DNA of 64,000 nt from Tetradesmus obliquus (lineage: Eukaryota > Chlorophyta > Chlorophyceae > Sphaeropleales > Scenedesmaceae). Within the stretch, counting starts at the first letter, position 1. Every line of letters starts with the position of its first letter. Of this stretch, positions 43,125 to 56,171 are shown piece after piece. A program made the translations under genes and the position numbers. Below the pieces are notes generated by a model, which saw only the letters and a program-made list of their open reading frames with translations, was not told the DNA's origin and searched no databases. The DNA is taken from contig CP126196.1 in NCBI GenBank assembly GCA_030272155.1, positions 1,488,001 through 1,552,000 on the forward strand. Direction: 5' to 3'.

Positions 43125-45832
43125 TCACAGCGCCAGGCTCTTGTTGATGTCGATGACAAACCTGAACTTCACATCACCCTCCTTCATGCGCTCCATAGCC
43201 GTGTTCACGTACTCCATGTCGATCACCTGAGGCAGCAGCAGCAGCAGCAGCGTAACACTAAGTCGCTGTTGCAGATCGACGTACAATAAGCACGCATTTG
43301 CAGCTGCATGACAGTGAACGGCGCAACAGGTGCTTGCCAGGCTCAGCTGTGCTGTCCACAAGCAATCACACAGCCTACCCACCTCCACATCTGCTGTGAT
43401 GCCCTTCTCCCCGCAGAAGTCCAGCATCTGCTGTGTGGTGTGCAGGTTGCCGATGCTGGAGCCGCTGTACACCAAATTCCTCTGCACCACCGCAAAGTGG
43501 TTGATGGTGGGCATGTCGGGAGGCAGTCCAACAACCACCATGTGCCCCCGGGGAGCAAGCAGGGCCAGCAGTGCGTTCACATCGTGCTTGGCTGACACAG
43601 TGTCGATGATGCCGTTGAGGGTGCCTGCGCAGCAAAGTGTTAACAAACGTAGCGGCATATGTTGTGACAGGTGGTGGGGGGCAAAGCTGGCGGCGTTGGT
43701 GGTGGTGCAATCGAGGCAGCCTACGGCAGCCAAGAGTGTGTGTGTTCAGGTTACGCAATCACTTGTGGCAATTCGCATCATTTGCTGTGTGCTGCTTGCC
43801 CAGCACCACAGCAGCAGTGACTGCTGCTGCTGTTGCTGCTGTTGCTGCTGGAACAGCTCTCTCAGCGCAAGGCCTAAAGTCCACGTCCTTGCACCCCCCT
43901 GGCACCCCGCCCACCTGCCGCCTCCTTCATGGCTGCCTCGTCCCCTGAAGGGATGATGGCCTTGGCGCCCATGGCCTTGGCCTCAGCCTCCTTGGCCTTG
44001 CTCCTGCGGTTTGAAACAAAACAGCATAGTTTGAAGATGGTTTGAATTGCATGCACGTTGTTGATGACAAGCGCGGTACACATGGCCTTGGCCTCAGCCT
44101 CCTTGGCCCTGCTCCTGCAGTTTGAAACAAAGGAGGACAGTTGGCTTTGCTCCTGCAACAGCAAGACATGATGAAATTGTTTTCACTGCATGCTGTGATG
44201 TGGGAGACGCTTAACCAGCAGGGCATTGATGGCCTCAGCCTTGACTTGGCTGTTGCGGTGCAGGCAAGTCACAAGTTGCAGCAGTGCAGCGTGCTGGCAT
44301 GCGCTTCGTACGCATTGCATCACGCCGCACCTGCTGATGACGTACACCTCGCAGCCAAAGGCCACGCCAAACTTGACAGCCATGTGCCCCAGCCCACCCA
44401 GGCCCACCTGGCAGCAGCAGCAGCGGCAGCAGCGGCAGAGATAGCAGGCAGAGAGAGCCAGTGTCAGTACATCACAACCACAAGCAGTGCGCGCCACCTG
44501 CAAATGTTGTAGTGTTGTAACTGCGTACTTGGCATGCATGATGCGCAACGTGCAGTTTGAGCCGCCTTCTCCAAGCCGTTGTCCTGTCATGATGGCACTA
44601 ATAATTAATCCACCACCCTGGTTGCCAGTAAATCACCGAGTTATGAGTGTGGAACCAGCAAAGACTCACCACGCCAATCTTGAGCCCCGCCTTGTCCAGG
44701 CCGTGGTCCTTGTAAGGTGAGAAGGTGGTGATGCCTGCACACAGCAGCGGCGCCACACCCGCTAGGTCCAGGTTGGTGGGGATGGTGAAGGAGTGGCTGC
44801 GAATGCAAAAAGACAACAACAGAGAGGCAAGGCAGGTGTTAGATAACCATCAGAAAGGTATCAGCAACGGCTCCACACCCGTCAACACAGCGGACACACA
44901 AGCATTTAAATCACTGACGGGGAGCTGGAATGCATAGTAGTAACCAACTGCATGGAACCCATTGCCGTCCTGAAGTGTTTTGTCTGGCCAGCCGTTTGCC
45001 CCCTGCCCCAGTGCCGCTCACGTCTCATCCACCACCATGTGCGTAGAGTAGCCGCCCTGCCAGCGCCCACCATACATTACGTGCATATGGTACGCCCGGC
45101 TACATTGACCGCCGGCTACATCGACCGGGCCGGCAAGACCTGTCCAGCAACATCTGCCCCGCCACATCCCTCCCTATCATCAGCTCCACTCACGCCTCAT
45201 CAAACACTACGTGTGTGGAGTAGCCGCCCTGTGCAGCGCACACCATACATTGAGTGATACGAGCCGGTCAGCAACCTTGCCCCCTCAAGAACTCCTTTCC
45301 CCCTCCCCACCCCCCACACACAGCAGCGCTCACGTCTCATCCACCACCACGTGTGTGGAGTAGCCGCCCTGCGCAGCGCACACCATACATGGGGTGGTTA
45401 TAAGCCGGCCAGCAACCTTGCCCCCTCGAGATCCCCTCCCCTCCTGGCACACACACTGGCAGCACTCGCATCTCATCCACCACCACGTGTGTGGAGTAGC
45501 CGCCCTGTGCAGCGCACACCATACATGGGGTGATCATGGCCTGGCCAGCAACCAGCGCCCAATCAACATCCCCACAAAGAAACAAAACTGGCAGCACTCA
45601 CGTCTCGTCCACCACCACGTGTGTGGAGTAGCCGCCCTGTGCAGGGCTGCCATCATACTGCGTGGCGTTGTAGGTGTAGACGAGCTTGGGGCAGAAGATG
45701 TCCTCGCCAGCCTTGCACATGCCACACTCGCGGCACGACTGCACAAACACGCCCACGCCCGCGCGGTCCCCAGGCTTGAACTTCTTCACGGAAGAGCCGA
45801 TGTCGGTGACGATGCCGACGATCTCGTGGCTG

Positions 45833-45869
<37 letters not shown>

Positions 45870-47107
45870 GGGATTGGAGACAATATGAGTGCGCAGTGCC
45901 CCCGCTTGAGCTTCGTTACGGCTGAGCATCCATCATTGATATTCATCTGACACCTGCCTCCAGCAGACGAAGCAATTAACATGTGTGCAACCATGTAAAG
46001 TAGCGCAACAAACAGTGCAGCAACGCGATCTGCCCGCACTCACCCTGGTACCACTGGGTACTTGGCGGGCCCCCAGTCGCCCTTGATGCTGTGCAGGTCA
46101 CTGTGGCACATGCCTGGCGGCAGCAGCAGCAGCAGCAACAGCAGGGGATGAGGATGTTGAGGTGACAACCTAGCTGTGATTTGCAACTAGTACCATGGTA
46201 GGGTGTAACTGTACACACATGCAACAGCTGGCATGGCATGCAGTGCATTTAGTTGCAATCGTTGCATTTCCCAAGTCACCTGCCAACCGTTGGCTGCACT
46301 GTAGCCACGGCCTGACAAGCTTGTTTGATGTTGATCATGGCGCCGTGAGCCAAATTGCTGCTGCTGCTGCTGCTGCTGCCATGCGTCTGCCTGAGCCCCC
46401 ACCTGCGTGTGTGATCTTGATCATGACGTCATTGGGCTGCAGCTGCCGCCGGCTGAACTTGTAGGGCGCCAGCGTGCCGCTGTCATCACGCGCCGCCCAG
46501 CCCAGGCAGTTGCCCTCAGGGCCCTCCACCGATGCAGACTGCAGCATAACACAGGAAGACAGCAGCAGCAGCGGCAGCAGCAGCACCTCAGGTACATTGT
46601 AAGCCGAGCAGAGTAGTGTATCATGGCCTCATGGCAGCTGCAATCAGCGTTGCCTATCAGGCAGGGCAGCAATGCATGCCATGCAGCAGCGCCTGCTGCA
46701 CCCCAATCATCTGCGCCTGTGGCGTTGATCCGAGGTACCCATCATGTGCCGTTGGCAGCAGCAGTGCAGTTGCAAAGCCATGCAGTGCTCTCACCTGGCT
46801 CTTCTTAGCGAAGGCCTTTGCCAGCTGCTCAAACTCAATGGAGTCTGCGGCGGCAGGAATAACAACAGGACAGCATGTCAGGCAGTTGCTATCCAGTAGT
46901 AGTAGCAAAAGGCAATTGAGGATCACCAATGCGCCTGGCATCCAATGCACGCTGCATGCATGATGTGAAAGGGTGTGATGGACATGCTGCTAGTCATCCA
47001 CTCCACTGTGGCTGCAGTAGTGTTGCAATGGCAGGAGATAGAGTGGATCTGGGGCCAGATCTAGACACGGCAGGCTCTATCAGAAGGGCTATGCCACGCC
47101 AGGTCAG

Positions 47108-47138
<31 letters not shown>

Positions 47139-47473
47139 CTCACTCACCCTTGCCCTCCACCAAGCTCTTGACAGCTGCAGCGTCCCCATACACTGGAGCT
47201 CCCTTCAGCAGCGCCTGAAACAATGATAAAACCACGTCTGGTGTGAGTTTCGCCAGCAAGGCAGCACTATGGACGCACAATGCACGACATAGGAAAGAGC
47301 ATGCAGCCAACCCCAGCAGTGCACTGCCTGTGGCAGCACTTCAGGCATCTGCCCGCCTGGCATACCTCGCTGTCCACGTCCTTGTCAGTGCCACCAAGCT
47401 GGTGCAGCAGAGCGAATTCACGAGGGAACTTGCGGCCTGCATCAGCAACGCTCTTCACGGCGACGCGCGGCAT
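43125..47473 (-). CDS. Zinc-dependent alcohol dehydrogenase, CAD-like (MDR superfamily)
   Basis: NADP(H)-type medium-chain dehydrogenase interconverting alcohols and aldehydes; substrate not predictable. Eleven exons: 47473-47366, 47214-47145, 46844-46795, 46538-46403, 46113-46044, 45829-45602, 44796-44670, 44407-44331, 44003-43915, 43624-43383, 43226-43125. They total 1,299 nt (432 residues). Catalytic zinc ligands sit in [16 protein letters not shown] and PGHEIVGIV. The structural zinc site is [15 protein letters not shown]. The Rossmann motif is [14 protein letters not shown], preceded by [20 protein letters not shown] as in cinnamyl-alcohol dehydrogenase-like enzymes. The C-terminus [19 protein letters not shown] is typical. 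The body is normal, but an N-terminal extension of about 75 residues over three small exons (from [16 protein letters not shown]) precedes the usual GWAARDDSG start. It is not a clear targeting peptide and its role is unknown. Introns contain tandem copies of exon edges (45023-45504 and 44072-44121). Confidence 0.93.
44072..44121 (-). repeat. Duplicate of the start of ADH exon 9
   Basis: Copy of the acceptor and the first ~35 nt of exon 9 ([11 protein letters not shown] versus [11 protein letters not shown] in the true exon), about 118 bp upstream on the gene strand. It diverges after the ATG and has no evident donor. Confidence 0.75.
45023..45504 (-). repeat. Four tandem copies of the 3' end of ADH exon 6 inside intron 6
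   Basis: Blocks of exactly 35 nt at 45504-45470, 45368-45334, 45228-45194 and 45057-45023 repeat the last 35 nt of exon 6 (reading [11 protein letters not shown]). They are spaced 132-171 bp apart with part of the intron. Each is preceded by CAG or a remnant of it. Three keep a GTGAGC/T donor; the first has GC instead of GT. Being 35 nt long, inclusion of one block would shift the frame, so any splicing to them should be non-productive. Confidence 0.9.
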
Positions 47474-47848
47474 CTTGCTCTGCTGTCCAATGATAAGAAT
47501 ATGAGGCAAAAGCTTTGCAACCAAGTAAGACGCTTCGATAAATTCACCATATTCAAGAAGTCTGATCACTCGTATATAGCGGCCGACAGGAGCATGTGTT
47601 ACGAGCATACGTCATGCCGTAACCTTCTCACACCAGCAGTTACGAATCACCAGTCGGCACCTCTACAAGCAGCGTTCCCAAACACGCTGAATATATGAAA
47701 GTAAATTCGAAATGCATATAAACCATGAAGCCAGCTGCGGATAGCTCCTCACAGCCCCAACATAACTCCCATGCGTATGACACTTAGTGCTGGTGTCCAG
47801 CTGGCCAGCCAGGCTAAGCCTGAACTGCTTTGGCATCCCCCCACCCCC
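47474..47848. other. Short intergenic between two leftward genes
   Basis: 375 bp hold the ADH promoter and 5' UTR and the 3' UTR of the NDK-like gene. An AT-rich patch near 47690-47720 could carry the promoter core. No clear TATA box on the minus strand. Confidence 0.4.
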
Positions 47849-48158
47849 TCACACAATCCGTGCGCCACACCCGGCAAGGTCGTCAAACAAAAACAGCACC
47901 TGCTGCTCTGCTGCCTTGGCGCTGCCAGGCAGGGCCACCACGCTTGCACCCACTGCCGCGAAACTGGCAGTTGCAGGCTGGCAGCCCATATCTCTACCAG
48001 CTGCCTGCTGCTGTTGCTGCTGCAGCGCTGCTGCCATGCACGCCTGCAGCCTCACAACTGCATTTTCTTTTGCAAGTGCCAGCACTAGCAGTGGGCCTTG
48101 CCTAAGTGCATCGGCCTGTTGCCGACTCAGCTTCAGCACCTGCGCCAGCTGCTGCAAG

Positions 48159-48194
<36 letters not shown>

Positions 48195-48487
48195 ACAACA
48201 CCAGCACTGCTGCTTCCTCCATGTCCAAACACAGTACCAAGCCCACCAGCAGGACCCCACGCCCCTGGGCTGACAACCCTAAACCCAGCCAGTGTAAACC
48301 CTTCAGCACGTGCCGCCTGCAGAGCCTCTCCTGCTGCTGCCCAGTCCACATCCCAGCTGCTTCTACTCCTGCTGCTGCTGTTGCTGCTGCTTGCCTGCTG
48401 TGGGCTTGACAAGATAGCCATGCAGGTGACCTGGCTCAGGCAGCTGCTGCCAGCTGGCCATTCGATGCGCCTGCTGCCCTTCTTCGC

Positions 48488-48519
<32 letters not shown>

Positions 48520-49842
48520 GCTGTTGTGCTACGGGTTCTGCAGCTTGCCAGCCTGGCGGGGTCAGCATGCGCAGCAGCTGCTGCTGGGCCGCAGTGCCTG
48601 CTGCAGGCGCTGCGGCGCACGCAAACACGCCACTGCCTGAGCTGAAACCTGCAGTGGCATGAGCAGCAGCGCTGGCTTCAGTAACAAGATACCTTGCTGC
48701 GGTGTGCACATGCGCGGTCATAAGGGCGCCCAATGGGAACCTATGATTCAATTTTGCTGGCTGTGCCACTTTGCAATGTGATGTGACGACTTGCAGTGAG
48801 CTTACTTGCCTGCACAGTGTGCTGTGGCCCTTGACGCTGTGTAAACATGTGTTCTTGCTGTACCAAACAGGGCAAATCAGCCATCAGAAAGCAGCATGCA
48901 CTGGCAGAGCAAGCAGCAGTGTGAGGGGATGCACCACTGCATCTCACGAAAATGTGTTGAAATAACAATATGCATTTGCTCCTACCTGTAGACTGCAGCA
49001 GATATGGCAGCCACTGCACAGCACTGGGCCACAGCAGCTGCAGCAGCAGCACCCCTGTACCAGCCAGCTCCTCAGGCAGCGCCAGCTCAGCAGCAAGCTC
49101 AGCAGATAGCTCCCCACTGCCAGCAGCAGCAACATCAAACGCCTCTCGGTGCAGCACCCTCAGCAGCTGCTGCAGCACAGCAGTGCGGCTGGCAGCAGCA
49201 GCTGTTACTGCACACAGTGCAGTGGTAGCTGGCGGCAGCAGCAGCAGCTGCTGCAGGGGCGCTGCTGTGGAAAGCACTTGATGCTCTTCAAAGCAGTGAG
49301 CAAGAGCAGTGGCTGCGCCGCAGTGAGAGCCTGTGATGCTTGCTGCTGCAGCTGCGGTACGCATTGCTGCTGAATGTCCTGCTGCCCAGGTTGTGCTGCT
49401 GTACTGCTGCTTTGTACTGCCTGCTGAACTGCCTGCTGCTGCTGCTGCTGCTGCCAGGCCAGCACAGGTTCTGCTCTGTGCGTCCAAGCCGAGCAATACA
49501 GCCAGCAGTACAAAGCCCCTGGGTGCTCTTGCCTGCTTGCTACTCCCTGCTGCTGCTGCTGCAGGCTGCACCCAGCCCTGCTGCTGCACCTGCACAGGCA
49601 GGTGTGCTAGCACCCTCACTGCCGCGAGCTGCAGTGGTGGCAGCCCTGCCTCTGCCACCCCTGCTGAGCCACTGTGAACTTTACCATGCACAGGACCTTG
49701 AAGATCAGGTTGAAGTTCAGAGGCCTGCAGCAGTGTCTGCAGCAATCCCAGGGCTGCCTCCATGTCAGCAGCGGGCACTGCAATAGCAGCCAGCTGCTGC
49801 AGGCCATGCTGAGGCACCACACCTGATCTACTGCACCACCAG

Positions 49843-49875
<33 letters not shown>

Positions 49876-50536
49876 GCGGTGTTGAAGAGCTCATCTGCCT
49901 CAAAGCTTGCAGGCATGCCGCAGCAGCCCTCCTGCAGGTGTAGCAGGTGCTGCAGCTGCACAGAGTCGCCAAGCAGCAAGCAGGCAGGGGCTGCAGAGCC
50001 ACCCTCATCACTGCTGCTGCTGCTGCTGCTGCCGCTGCTGCTGTTGCCTTGCCACAAGTCAAGCACAGCACGGGCGCTGCTGAGCGCTTCTGGCTTTGAC
50101 AAGCTGGCAAACAGCACTGGCATACCGCTTCCGCTACTGCTGCTGCCATGGGCATCGTCGGCTACATTGTCAAGGCACCTAATCATGGTACTGCTGCTGC
50201 TGCTGGCACCAGCAAAGCCCTCACGCAGCATCACAGTGCTGCACAGGTCTGTGACAGCAAAGCCACAAGCCGCAAGCCGCTGCAGCCCTGACAGGGCCTT
50301 CAGCAGATGCTCGGTGTTGCTCACAGGCCAAACTGCTGCTGTTGCTGCATCATCACAACCCCTAACAGCAGCTCCACTGGTTGTACCAGCAGCAGTTACA
50401 TTGACTGTGACCCGTGCATCACTGCTGCTACTGCTGCTACTGCTGCTGGGTGTCTGCCATTGCTCATTGAAGTCAGGGAACAGCAGCTGGGCCTCTTTGA
50501 CTGCTGCTGTGCTGTCATGTGAGCAGCTGATCAACA

Positions 50537-50577
<41 letters not shown>

Positions 50578-50932
50578 AACTGTGCATGCAATAAACCCGC
50601 ATCTGTGAGCACCGCAAGCTCCCCAGATGGCCCGATCTGCTCAGCCCACCTGCCCACAGCATCCCTGCCTGAGCCAGCCAGCAGCAGCGCCACAGTGGAG
50701 CAATCAGGTAGAGGCTTGTGAGCAGGCAGCACACCATGCACCGGCTGTACAGCTGCTGCTGCTGCTGCTGCTGCTGAAGAGTCTGCACCTGCTAATGCTG
50801 CTGCTGGCGCAGGTATATGGAATGTGGTTGCTGCCAGAAGGGTGAGTCCGACTGCTGCGGCACGGCGCAGCACAGCCGGCAGCAATGAGCTGCTGCAGGC
50901 AAAGGCACCTTCCCTGATGCAGCTCACAATGA

Positions 50933-50972
<40 letters not shown>

Positions 50973-51175
50973 TGCTGCAGGCAGAGCAGAAGGCATCAGG
51001 CTGTCTATTGTTGCGGTGCCACTGCTGCTGATGGTGCCCACATCAATGCTGCACGCAGGCAGGTCGTACGCCTGCAGTGCTGCCTCCAGCAGCTGCTGCT
51101 GCTGCTGCCGTGGCAGCCACACCTCACTCACACCAGGCTCTGTGGGCCAGAAGATAGTCAGCTGCAACTGTGACG

Positions 51176-51245
<70 letters not shown>

Positions 51246-51973
51246 GGGCTGTGCATGCTGCAGATACTGCAGCCCAAGCACTACCAGACCCAGCTGCTGC
51301 TGCAGCGTCAGCACTCGCTGCACTAGATCAGCAGCAGCTAGGGTGGTGAAGCAGCCTTGGCCAGCAGCAGGCCTGATGCACAGCGTGCTCAAGTGCTGCT
51401 GCTGCTGTTGATCTGAGGGCATAAAGGGGCTGAGCACCAAGTTGCTGCTGCCCCTGCTGCTGCTGCTCCCGGGGGCTGTGGTGCTGGTGGTGCCAGCAGC
51501 ATGCTGCAGCTCTTCAGACGCTGCTGGATTTGTGATTGAAAGTTGCGGCTGCTGCTGCTGCTCCTGCTGCTGCTCCGTCTCCACTACTGTGATGTGCTGA
51601 GCATCCTGACGAGTCAGCGCCTCATCACCCTGCTGCTGCTGCTGCTGCTGCCCACTGCTGCTGCCCTGCACTGTCACTGCCAGCTCCTCCACTGATGTGC
51701 TTGCTGTGAGAGCTTCTGCAGCAGCGTCAGCTTCAGCAGTCGCTGCAGCAGTATCAGCACCTGCTGCTTCTGCAGCAGAACAGCTCGCAGGACTGTGAGC
51801 ACTCACAAGTGGGCCTCGCTGCGCAGCTGACTGTACGGCCGGCATGCTGCTGTCACTGCTGTCATCCGCAGCAGTGTCATTATCATCGCTGCTGTCAGCA
51901 CTAGCAGTGGCATCATCCTTACTGCTTGCATGCTCTGTTGCAATCAAGTCTGCTGCTGCAGCAGGCGCTGCTG

Positions 51974-52007
<34 letters not shown>

Positions 52008-52335
52008 GGCTAGCAGTGCCTGCAGCCTGCTGTGCACAGCAGCTATGCTCACACTGTGCTCTGCATCAGCAGCAGCAGCTGCAGCAGCACTGGATGCAGG
52101 TACGTCCTCTCCTTGGGACGCAGCAGCGGCATCAAGCCCCGCTGCAGCAGCCTCAACCTCAGCGCAGAAGCTGCTAGTGCCAGCACCACCAGCAGCAGCA
52201 GCACTGTTAGCGGCCACTGTTGATGCAGCACCCTGGCAAGTGCTTTCTACCTGGCTGCCAGCATCCTCCTCATCCTCTGCTGCATCCTCTGCTATCACCT
52301 TCGTTTGCAGTTGCTGTCCCTGCTGCTGGTCATCT

Positions 52336-52401
<66 letters not shown>

Positions 52402-52737
52402 GCATGTGCCCTGTTTGTGCGCGCCTGCTGCCTGAAAGCCTTTCAATCCTCTTCGCTGTCATCACTGTCACCATCGTCACTGCTACTGCTGCTGCTGCTG
52501 TTGTCGTGCTGCCAGCCTCTCCAAGCCATGATGCTGCCGCTGCCATCCTTAGCTGCATGTGCGGTTGGTCGTACTGCTGCTGCCGCTGCTGCTGAACCCA
52601 GCATCCCAGCAAATGCCTTGTGTGCTTTGGACTGCTGCACTGGAACCGTGCCGCCATCAGCCGTAGCTGCTGCTGCTGCTTCTCTGGTCTCACCAGCGCC
52701 TGCAGCCTGGCAAGCAGCAGTACTCGCTGCTGGTCGT

Positions 52738-52769
<32 letters not shown>

Positions 52770-54278
52770 GGCAGCAGGCCTGAGGTCGAGCGTGGCTGTG
52801 GGCAGTGGTGGCGGCACCCACAGCCTGCCTGCCTCACGGCTGCCTGCTGCTGCTGCTGCTGCACCTGTGCTGCTCGCGTTGCTGCTGCGCAAAGATGCTG
52901 CCTGCTGCTGCTGCTGCTGCCTTGCCCATCGTGGCAGGTAGGAGCTGTGTGGTGCAGCAACAGCAGCCTCATCCACCCCTGCGGCGGAAGCAGCAGCAGC
53001 AGCAGCCACTGCATCAACAGCAGCTGATGTGCTGCGGCTGATGCTGCTGCCTTCTGCGCCACCATCAGCAGCAGCTGCTGCGTCGGGCCGTGCAGCTGTC
53101 AGCCGCAGCAGCAGGCCATCTAGGTCCAACTCATCAGCCAGCACAGCAGTAGCGTAGAGCAGCAGCTGCGCGGCAGCAGCAGCATCACAGGAGTCGCTGT
53201 CCAGAGCTCCCTCCAGGGCACTGCTGGGGCTGCTGTCTGCAGCAGTGTTGTCTGTGCTGCTGTGCCTCATAACCTGCTGCTGCTGCTGCTGCTGGTGGTG
53301 GTCTTGCCTGTCCTGCTCATGCTTGGCTTGTGATTGCTGGTGTGTTTGCTGCTCATCCTGCCCCTGACTGCTGCTGCAGCTGCTGGTGCTGGCCGTGAAG
53401 TCGATGGGTGCACTGTAAGCAACGGACGGAGGCAGCGCTGCTGTTTTTGCGGCAGCTATGACAAGCCCCTCCTCCTGCCGTGTGAACACAAGCCTGGCTT
53501 GTTCCCTGCTGCTTGCACGCTGTGCAGCAGCAGCAGCACCACTACCTCTACCGCCTTCAAGCTGCGCCACAGCCAAACCCTCTGTGGTGGTGCCCATGCT
53601 AGTCCTGCTGCTGCTGCTGCTGCTGTTTGCCCAGTCATGCTGGTCTGTAGTGGCGAAGCCAGTGTCTGTTGTGGTGTGGGTGTGCCTGCTGGTGATGGTG
53701 TGCTTCACTGGTGCTGCTGGTGTTGCAGTGCCTGTAAATATGTGCAGCGGCAACAACATAATTAGCCGCCATCCATCTGCAGGTGAGCCGTGCCATTTAA
53801 AGCACTCAAGGGCATGCAAGCACACATATTGAAAAGCCGCATCTCCAGCACAGGAGGCCCCCTGCCATGGCTTGGGCGGACACCTACCACCCTCACAGAA
53901 TGTGCTGCTGTGCTACAGAACAAACATGCAAGGTGTTGCAGGCGTTCCACAGTATCCAAGGCCGCGTGTTATGAACCATTGCCCATCATCTGCGACCACC
54001 CTGGCACCATGTGGCGAGCATGACATGCACACTCTCAGCCTGAGTCATGGTGTTGTGCTGCCATTGCAGGCTGAGCATGAGTTGGCTGCACAGAGCTATC
54101 CTGCAAAGACACGCTGACCTAACATGCTGAAATTTATTGTACCTTCAGCAGCGGCGATCAGGGCGTCCAGATTCAAAGCAGTGCTGCCAAGTTGCTTGCT
54201 TGGCAGAAACACCTCCACTTCTGCTTCGTCGTCCTCAGTGTCGCTGCTGCTGACCAGGGAAATGGTGGGTAGTTGCAT
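47849..54278 (-). CDS. Large low-complexity protein with nucleoside-diphosphate-kinase-like segments
   Basis: Exons: 54278-54143 (MQLPTISLVSSSDTEDDEAE, acidic), 53731 to about 52480, about 52425 to 48986, 48648-47849; roughly 1,850-1,900 residues. Three junctions are phase 1. The one near 52,440 is uncertain: the frames either side differ by one base, and only a ~60-nt intron (GTAGCA to GGCAG) or a frameshift would join them. The protein is dominated by Ala, Ser and Gln runs encoded by CTG/CAG tracts. Between the runs are blocks like the NDK fold: TLCIRPAAG then GLVVLGLQYL; VALLLAGSGRDAVGRWAEQI with GPS; then SHDSTAAVKEAQLLFPDF in place of the NDK active-site HGSD and EixxFFP region; and again GFTLAGFRVV with LVLALAKENAVVRLQA. 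The canonical NxxHGSD is not preserved, so catalytic activity is doubtful. Multi-NDK proteins are known from cilia, but the assignment here is tentative. Confidence 0.55.
51178..51240. repeat. (CTG)21 coding tract (poly-Ser on the minus strand)
   Basis: Pure trinucleotide tract inside the NDK-like gene, read as AGC codons in the coding frame. Confidence 0.95.
52338..52400. repeat. (CTG)21 coding tract (poly-Ala on the minus strand)
   Basis: Pure trinucleotide tract just after the uncertain junction of the NDK-like gene. Read as GCA codons in the downstream frame and as CAG or AGC in the others. Confidence 0.95.
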
Positions 54279-54837
54279 CGTAAGGTCTAAAACAGAGATC
54301 GGGTGCTAAACAGGCTGAGTGTTTCTCGTTGCCGCTGTGCAGCTGCCTGCTCCGAGACTTGATGGCGGGAAAGACACGAGCCCAGTTCAGGCAGCTACCG
54401 TGAGGACGAAAAGCCCAATAGAAGCGACAACAGTTCGAAGCAAGCAGCTCCTTAAGCCTAAGGACGAGCAGAGGCAGGCCGTAGCGAGTACACTCGTGAA
54501 GTGGCGTGGCTGGTTGTGCTGCAGAAAGTCCCGAAGCTCTGCGTAAATACAAATCAACCAACACGACTTGAGAATTGGGAGAATTCAGCTCACAGCTCAT
54601 CGGGACTCCCTTCCTCAAAACCTGCTAGGGCCTCGTTATGCCACTTCACCACATGCCTAGTTCTTCACGTTTTCGTGCTTCAACAGCATTAAGTAACTGT
54701 GTTTACTTTGTGTGCAATACTTGGGTGGTTGATCGCTCTTTCTTGAGTGCTGTACCTGCTTCACGCGAACCAACAGTACTTCTGTCGCTCGTGCACAGTG
54801 CTGAGCCGCCTGATCGCAACACGAACACAACACAGAT
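54279..54837. promoter_or_regulatory. Shared divergent promoter of the NDK-like and proteasome genes
   Basis: The two start codons face away from each other across 559 bp. No decisive core element seen. Confidence 0.45.
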
Positions 54838-55869
54838 ATGTTGCCACGGCCAACAAGCCACTCCAAGGCCCTCGGGCCGGGCGTGGCTGGCCCAGAGCTG
54901 GCAGTTGCAACATCAGCAGTGCAGGCAGGCCCCCCTAAGGCCAGCGCGCAGCAGCCTCTCTCGGGCGCGGACTCCTTCATGGTAGACCCGCACTGCATAG
55001 CCGATCCAGCGCGTCAGCACACGCAGTACCCCTACGTGACAGGCACATCAGTGCTGGGCATCAAGTACAAGGATGGGGTGCTGGTTGCATGCGACACGCT
55101 GGGTGCATATGGCTCCACAAAACGCTACAAGAGCGTGGAGCGAATCAAAAAAGTCAACGACCACGTCATCATCGCAGCATCTGGCGAGCTGAGTGACTTC
55201 CAGCACATCATCAAGCTGCTGGATGAGCTGACCACAGATGACTTCAGGTGGGGCTGCTGCAGCAGCTGCCAGCACAACCAGTACAACTAGTATGTATATG
55301 CCGAAGAGTTGCTTCTAATTGCGCCTTTCAAGAACATATGACAGCCTGGGATTGCGTGTACTTCGCCTGGGTTTTGGCAGCTGATCCGGTGCAGGGCGCA
55401 ACCAGTTTAGAAACAGCGTTGAGCGCATGCAGACAGCACATGCGCACAACACAAGAGCATGCCGTGCATCCTGCAGCAGCTGATGTGAAGCAAAACAGGC
55501 GGCAGCTGTGCACTGGCCAGCAGCATGCAGCAGTGCCTGCAGCACGTTGCAGCAATGCAGCAGGAAAGCTGCAGTGGTGCTGCCTTGCATCAAGTGCGCA
55601 CACATCGTATCACACAATCAAGCCAGCATCTGCGCCGATGCTGCTGCGTGCGCAAAAGAACTCGCGGCAACAGCCTGGGCCTGCAGGGGGTTTATGTGCG
55701 CCTGTAGCTGCATGGCTCAAAGCGTGCAGCTGTTTCCACCTCTGCTGCTGCTGTTACGCATTCCCTTGGTGGGACATAGGGCGGATGACGGCATCAGCCT
55801 GGGCCCTCAAGAGGCGTACGCACACCTGTTGATGCATGGCTCAACGCACCCAGCTGTGTTCACCTCTGC

Positions 55870-55917
<48 letters not shown>

Positions 55918-56124
55918 GGCACAGGGCGGATGACGGCATCAGCCTGGGGCCACGGGAGGTGTACACACGCCTGTAGCTGCATGGTTCAACGCTTGCAGCT
56001 GTTTTCACCTCTGCTTCTGCTGCTGCTGCCGGGACGTAGGGCGGATGACGACATCAGCCTGGGCCCGCGGGAGGTGTACGCGCACCTGTAGCTGCATAGT
56101 ACAACGCACGCAGCTGTATTCACC

Positions 56125-56171
<47 letters not shown>

